The translations under genes and the position numbers were made by a program. The notes beneath the pieces were generated by a model that saw only the letters and a list, made by a program, of their open reading frames with translations, did not search any database and was not told the DNA's origin. 10,655 nt of DNA from CAISIP01 sp046594635 (lineage in GTDB: Bacteria; Pseudomonadota; Gammaproteobacteria; Burkholderiales; Burkholderiaceae_C), in contig JBKJRR010000261.1 of NCBI GenBank assembly GCA_046594635.1, positions 1-10,655 on the forward strand. Direction: 5' to 3'. Positions 6,981-10,655 of this stretch are shown here, piece by piece (position 1 is the first letter of the stretch; each line of letters begins with the position of its first letter).

Positions 6981-8566
6981 ACGAAACGCCGGGCCGTTCC
7001 CACGCAAGCTCGCACCGCAGCGCCTTGCGCGAGGGTGAAATTGTGAAACTTGAACTGCCCGCTGGCTCGGAATGGACAATCGAGGCGATCGAACAATACG
7101 ACGAGGCCATCGGCCGCGTTGCCGCACGTTACCGGCTCGACTGCTATCCGCACCTGCTCGAGATCATCAGCTCTGAGCAGATGATGGATGCCTACGCTGC
7201 GATCGGCATGCCGGTGTATTACCACCACTGGTCGTTCGGCAAACACTTCCTTGCCACCGAGAACCGCTATCGGCGCGGTCAGATGGGGCTGGCCTACGAA
7301 ATTGTCATCAATTCCAACCCGTGTATTGCCTACCTGATGGAGGAGAACACACTGCCGATGCAGGCTCTGGTCATCGCCCATGCTGCCTATGGTCACAACT
7401 CATTCTTCAAGGGCAACCACCTGTTCCGGCAATGGACCAGTGCCGACGCCATCGTCGACTACCTGGTGTTCGCGCGGCACTATATCGCGCAGTGCGAGGA
7501 GCAACATGGCATCGCGGCTGTCGAACGGGTGATTGACGCCTGTCATGCGCTGCAGACAGTCGGTGTCGACCGCTACAAACGATCCTCGCAGCTTTCGCTG
7601 GCCAAGGAGACCGAGCGCCAGCAGGTCCGCTCCGATTACTTGCAGAGCCAGGTCAACGCCTTGTGGCGCACTCTGCCACCCTTGGCCGAACGTGAGCGCC
7701 CCGCGCAAGAAAAGAGATTTCCACCAGAACCTGAAGAAAACCTGCTGTATTTCGTCGAGAAACATGCGCCATTGCTCGAACCCTGGCAACGCGAAGTGAT
7801 ACGCATTGTGCGCAAGATCGGGCAATACTTCTATCCGCAGCGCCAGACCCAGGTGATGAATGAAGGATGGGCGACGTTCTGGCACTACACGCTGCTCAAC
7901 ACCTTGTACGACGAAGGCGCGGTGTCCGACGGCTTCATGCTGGAATTCCTGCAGTCACACACCAACGTGGTGTACCAGCCACCGTATAACAGCCCACACT
8001 ACACCGGCATCAATCCCTATGCGCTGGGTTTTGCGATGTGGCGCGACATCCGGCGCATCTGCGAGACACCTGACGACGAAGACCGGCTCTGGTTTCCACA
8101 GATTGCCGGCAGCGATTGGCGCGATACCTTCGACTTCGCAATGCAGAATTTCAAGGACGAAAGTTTCATTGCACAGTACCTTTCGCCGCGGCTGATGCGC
8201 GAGTTCCGTTTCTTCTCGGTGCTCGACGATGACAAAAAAGCCAAACTGCAGATCGGCGCCATCCACGACGAAGCCGGATACCAGTTGGTACGCCAGAAGC
8301 TGTCCGAACAATACGACCTGGGCCGGCGCGATCCCAATCTACAAGTATGGAACGTCGACCTGCGGGGCGACCGTTCGCTGACGCTTCGCCATTTCGCGCA
8401 CCGGCGCCGGCCACTCGATGCGTCCAGCGCCAAGGTACTGGAGCACCTGGCCTATCTTTGGGGCTTCGTGGTGCGCCTCGAACGCCAGAATGCCGACGGC
8501 TCGGTCGAAGTCGTGATGCAAAAGAGCCACGAAAAGCGCGCGTCACCAGTTGGCGCACCGCCTTGA
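6977..8566 (+). CDS. spoVR: SpoVR family protein (YcgB-like)
   Basis: The protein has 529 aa, slightly longer than E. coli YcgB (about 510) and B. subtilis SpoVR (about 468). The most conserved stretches are present: SEQMMDAY, YHHWSFGK, LAYEIVINSNPCIAYLMEEN, HAAYGHNSFFKGNHLF (H135, H140) and NEGWATFWHY (E296, H303). The conserved His and Glu residues look like a metal or catalytic site, but no activity is established. SpoVR is needed for spore cortex formation in Bacillus; non-sporulating proteobacteria keep it beside prkA and yeaH. The ATG at 6977 overlaps the yeaH stop by 4 bp, favouring translational coupling, but its SD (GGGAG) is only one base away. A GTG at 7043 with GAGGG seven bases upstream is a reasonable alternative start and would remove 22 poorly conserved residues. 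Last gene of the operon, convergent with the phosphatase gene. Confidence 0.94.
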   Translation: MNETPGRSHASSHRSALREGEIVKLELPAGSEWTIEAIEQYDEAIGRVAARYRLDCYPHLLEIISSEQMMDAYAAIGMPVYYHHWSFGKHFLATENRYRRGQMGLAYEIVINSNPCIAYLMEENTLPMQALVIAHAAYGHNSFFKGNHLFRQWTSADAIVDYLVFARHYIAQCEEQHGIAAVERVIDACHALQTVGVDRYKRSSQLSLAKETERQQVRSDYLQSQVNALWRTLPPLAERERPAQEKRFPPEPEENLLYFVEKHAPLLEPWQREVIRIVRKIGQYFYPQRQTQVMNEGWATFWHYTLLNTLYDEGAVSDGFMLEFLQSHTNVVYQPPYNSPHYTGINPYALGFAMWRDIRRICETPDDEDRLWFPQIAGSDWRDTFDFAMQNFKDESFIAQYLSPRLMREFRFFSVLDDDKKAKLQIGAIHDEAGYQLVRQKLSEQYDLGRRDPNLQVWNVDLRGDRSLTLRHFAHRRRPLDASSAKVLEHLAYLWGFVVRLERQNADGSVEVVMQKSHEKRASPVGAPP

Positions 8567-8580
8567 CACCCGCCCGGCGT

Positions 8581-10185
8581 TCAGTTGCGCAGCAGACGCG
8601 GTCGTCCCGACTCCACGGTAAACGCTGCCAAAGTCGATATGCCGGCATCGGGCTTTCGTACATCGCTGATGACCCGCAGTTCAGCTTGCAGGCGCGCCTG
8701 CGTGAACTCGGCGACACCATAACCATGCTGCTCGCCATCGGCAAATACGCAGTGGGGATTCGCTGCCAGCAGAGCTGCCATGCGGCCATTGCCTCCGCCC
8801 TTTGAGGTGATGCTGGTGCCGCACAGTTCCACCGCCACCGCGTGCGAATCTGCACGCTCATGGTCGGCCAGCACATGGCCAACCCAGTTTGCGTGGATGT
8901 CGCCTCCCAGGAACACCGGATTGGGCACGTCGTGCCGGCGCAGTCCGTCAGTCAGGCGCCGGCGCGCAGCCGGATAACCGTCCCAGGTATCGTTCGTCAG
9001 TAGACGGCCCGTGCCCGGCCGGAAGTCGCGCTGCGCAAACACAGTTTGCTGCGCCAACACGTTCCAGTGTGTCTGGCGGGTCTGGGCGTTGGACAGAGAA
9101 GCGTCGAGCCAATGCTCCTGTGCCATGCCGAGCAAGCTGCGCGCCGGATCAGCCCAGTGCGCGCAAGTCGCCGGATCGACCAGCCCTGCACCGGCCCTGC
9201 CGTCACGCGTGCAGACCTGCGCATGCTTGAACTGGCGAGCATCAAGCATATGCAGCGACGCCAGCCGACCGTACTGTGCGCGGTCATGGATACGCAAGGC
9301 TGCCGGACCTGTGCCGCCGAACGCCGCTGCCAGCGCACACGCGCGCAAGGGCATGTGTTCGTAATACGCCTGGTAGGCCGCCTGACGCCGCGCGGCGAAT
9401 GCCAGGGGGGATGAAGGATCGCCCGCACCGCCAAATCCGGCATGCTCGCCCGCATAGTCGTTCTGAACCTCGTGGTCGTCCCAGGTCAGCCACCAGGGGC
9501 AGGCCTGGTGCATGGCTTGCAAATCCGGGTCACTCTTGTAAACGGCATAACGGCGTCGGTATCCGCCCAGATCCAGCACCCAACCTCCGCCAGGGCTGCG
9601 CAATCCGGTGTTGTTGCCCGGATATTCGTAGATGTAGTCGCCCAGGAAGATGACCGCGTCGAGCCGTTCGTCGCGCATATGACGCCAGGCCGAGAAATAG
9701 CCGTCCTCCCACTTCTGGCACGACGCATAGGCCACGCGCAAACGGCTCACTTGTGCATCGGGCAGCGGCAGGCTGCGCGTACGCCCCACCGCACTGACCG
9801 CGTCGCCCGCCATGAAGCGGTAGAAATACCAGCGATCGGGTGCCAGGCCATGCACCTCGACATGGACGCTGTGCGCCAGTTCCGGCCGAGCCAGCGCCTG
9901 ACCCTTGCGCACCACGCGCAGAAAACCTTCGTCTTCGGCGACTTCCCAAAACACCGTGAGTGGCCCGGTCTGGCTGGCCATAGGGAAGGTGCGCGCCCGC
10001 ACCAACCGGGTCCACAACACCACCGAATCGGACTGCGGTGAACCGCTGGCCACACCCAGCGCAAAGGGGTAGTCCTCGAATCGTATGCTTGCGCGCGACG
10101 ATCGGGGCAGCCATGTGGCCGTCACACCGGCCAGAGCAAGTTGCAGCCAACGCCGGCGATCGGCTTGCTGCAGCGGGCCCGCCAT
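8581..10185 (-). CDS. phoD: PhoD-type alkaline phosphatase/phosphodiesterase, Tat-exported
   Basis: The 534-aa protein begins with a twin-arginine-like signal, DRRRWLQLALAGVTA (residues 9-23), so export of a folded enzyme to the periplasm is likely. A PhoD N-terminal beta domain (about 38-140) precedes the metallophosphatase domain. Active-site landmarks are YASCQ (C156, the equivalent of the Fe-ligating Cys in B. subtilis PhoD), FLGDYIYEY (D183, Y186), WDDHEVQND (D236, D237, H238) and, near the C terminus, LGGDIHANWVGH. The family cleaves phosphomonoesters and phosphodiesters, including teichoic-acid- or nucleotide-like substrates, and is often induced by phosphate limitation; no Pho box was seen because the upstream DNA is coding. 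The start lies 3 bases after the stop of the transporter gene, so the two are almost certainly co-transcribed. The 3' end faces spoVR at 14 bp. The exact substrate is unknown, so the symbol is a family label. Confidence 0.9.
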   Translation of the reverse strand: MAGPLQQADRRRWLQLALAGVTATWLPRSSRASIRFEDYPFALGVASGSPQSDSVVLWTRLVRARTFPMASQTGPLTVFWEVAEDEGFLRVVRKGQALARPELAHSVHVEVHGLAPDRWYFYRFMAGDAVSAVGRTRSLPLPDAQVSRLRVAYASCQKWEDGYFSAWRHMRDERLDAVIFLGDYIYEYPGNNTGLRSPGGGWVLDLGGYRRRYAVYKSDPDLQAMHQACPWWLTWDDHEVQNDYAGEHAGFGGAGDPSSPLAFAARRQAAYQAYYEHMPLRACALAAAFGGTGPAALRIHDRAQYGRLASLHMLDARQFKHAQVCTRDGRAGAGLVDPATCAHWADPARSLLGMAQEHWLDASLSNAQTRQTHWNVLAQQTVFAQRDFRPGTGRLLTNDTWDGYPAARRRLTDGLRRHDVPNPVFLGGDIHANWVGHVLADHERADSHAVAVELCGTSITSKGGGNGRMAALLAANPHCVFADGEQHGYGVAEFTQARLQAELRVISDVRKPDAGISTLAAFTVESGRPRLLRN

Positions 10186-10188
10186 GGT

Positions 10189-10655
10189 TCAGGTCACCAC
10201 AACGCCTTGTGCCACCACTGGCCGTATCGGCGGACGACCGGTACGTGCGCGGTAGATCAGGAAGCCGACAATCGCCAGGTTAAGGCCGTTCCAGGCGATG
10301 CCATTGACAAAAGCCGCCCTATAGGAACCGGTCCAGTCAAAAATTGCACCCGACATCCAGCCTCCGAATGCCATGCCCAGCAACGTGGCCATCAGTACGG
10401 TACCCACCCTTGCTCCCGCCTGCATCGGCGCGAAGTACTCTCGCACGATCAGCGCATAACTGGGCACGATCCCGCCCTGGAACAGTCCGAACAGCGCGGA
10501 GACGACGTACAGTGGTACCAGACCGTCGGAGGGCAGGAACATCAGCAGCGCGATGCCTTGCAGCACAGAACCCAGCAGCAGCGTATGCAGACCACCAATG
10601 TGGTCCGAGATCCAGCCCGACAACAGACGACTGACGATGCCGGCCCCCATCATCA
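10189..10655 (-). CDS. MFS transporter, C-terminal part (truncated by window edge)
   Basis: About 155 C-terminal residues of a major facilitator superfamily permease are present; the 5' part lies beyond the right edge. The visible sequence starts near SRLLSGWISDHIGG, the conserved G-x-x-x-D/R-x-G type loop that follows transmembrane helix 8 in the second half of MFS proteins. At least four hydrophobic helices follow: about LLLGSVLQGIALLMFL, LYVVSALFGLFQGGIV, GTVLMATLLGMAFGGWMSG and GIAWNGLNLAIVGFLI. A short basic cytoplasmic tail follows (YRARTGRPP). The overall look is that of the oxalate/formate-antiporter-like or monocarboxylate MFS groups, but the substrate cannot be assigned. The methionine at 10653 is only the first in view, not the real start. 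The stop is separated from the phosphatase ATG by three bases, suggesting translational coupling. Confidence 0.88.
   Translation of the reverse strand, partial: MMGAGIVSRLLSGWISDHIGGLHTLLLGSVLQGIALLMFLPSDGLVPLYVVSALFGLFQGGIVPSYALIVREYFAPMQAGARVGTVLMATLLGMAFGGWMSGAIFDWTGSYRAAFVNGIAWNGLNLAIVGFLIYRARTGRPPIRPVVAQGVVVT

Noticed and set aside
9442..10041. Plus-strand open frame (199 codons) opposite the phosphatase gene
   Set aside because: The minus strand encodes all PhoD active-site motifs through this interval; the plus frame is a compositional shadow.

Overview
The window looks like a piece of a high-GC proteobacterial chromosome, most likely a betaproteobacterium. This is inferred from protein character, codon bias and the mfd-serB order; no rRNA or marker gene is present to confirm it. 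Both ends cut through genes: mfd on the left and a transporter on the right. An 81-bp foldback at the extreme left suggests that this is a whole short contig with a chimeric end.

Layout, left to right. Positions 1-187 hold a near-perfect inverted repeat, so bases 1 to about 80 are probably an assembly or amplification artefact. Next, all on the + strand, come the helicase and C-terminal half of mfd (transcription-repair coupling factor), serB (phosphoserine phosphatase) followed by a GC-rich hairpin, a LapA-domain inner-membrane protein, and a small BON-domain lipoprotein. A 199-bp leader region then precedes the operon prkA - yeaH (DUF444/UPF0229) - spoVR (ycgB-like). spoVR converges, with only 14 bp between stop codons, on a minus-strand pair: a Tat-exported PhoD-type phosphatase/phosphodiesterase and, upstream of it, the C-terminal half of an MFS transporter that runs off the right edge.

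The central theme is the prkA-yeaH-spoVR operon. It encodes an AAA+ serine kinase/protease-like ATPase, a VWA-domain partner and a SpoVR protein, three families tied to stationary phase, starvation or sporulation in other bacteria. The genes are tightly packed (24-bp gap, then a 4-bp ATGA overlap), which supports a common transcript and joint function. The best candidate for something undescribed is the leader of prkA. It can fold into two mutually exclusive hairpins, one burying the ribosome-binding site up to the base before the start codon and the other leaving it free. A small palindrome and a -10-like hexamer lie just upstream. No tRNA, rRNA, CRISPR array, insertion sequence or phage gene was seen, and no gene-free stretch exceeds 300 bases.
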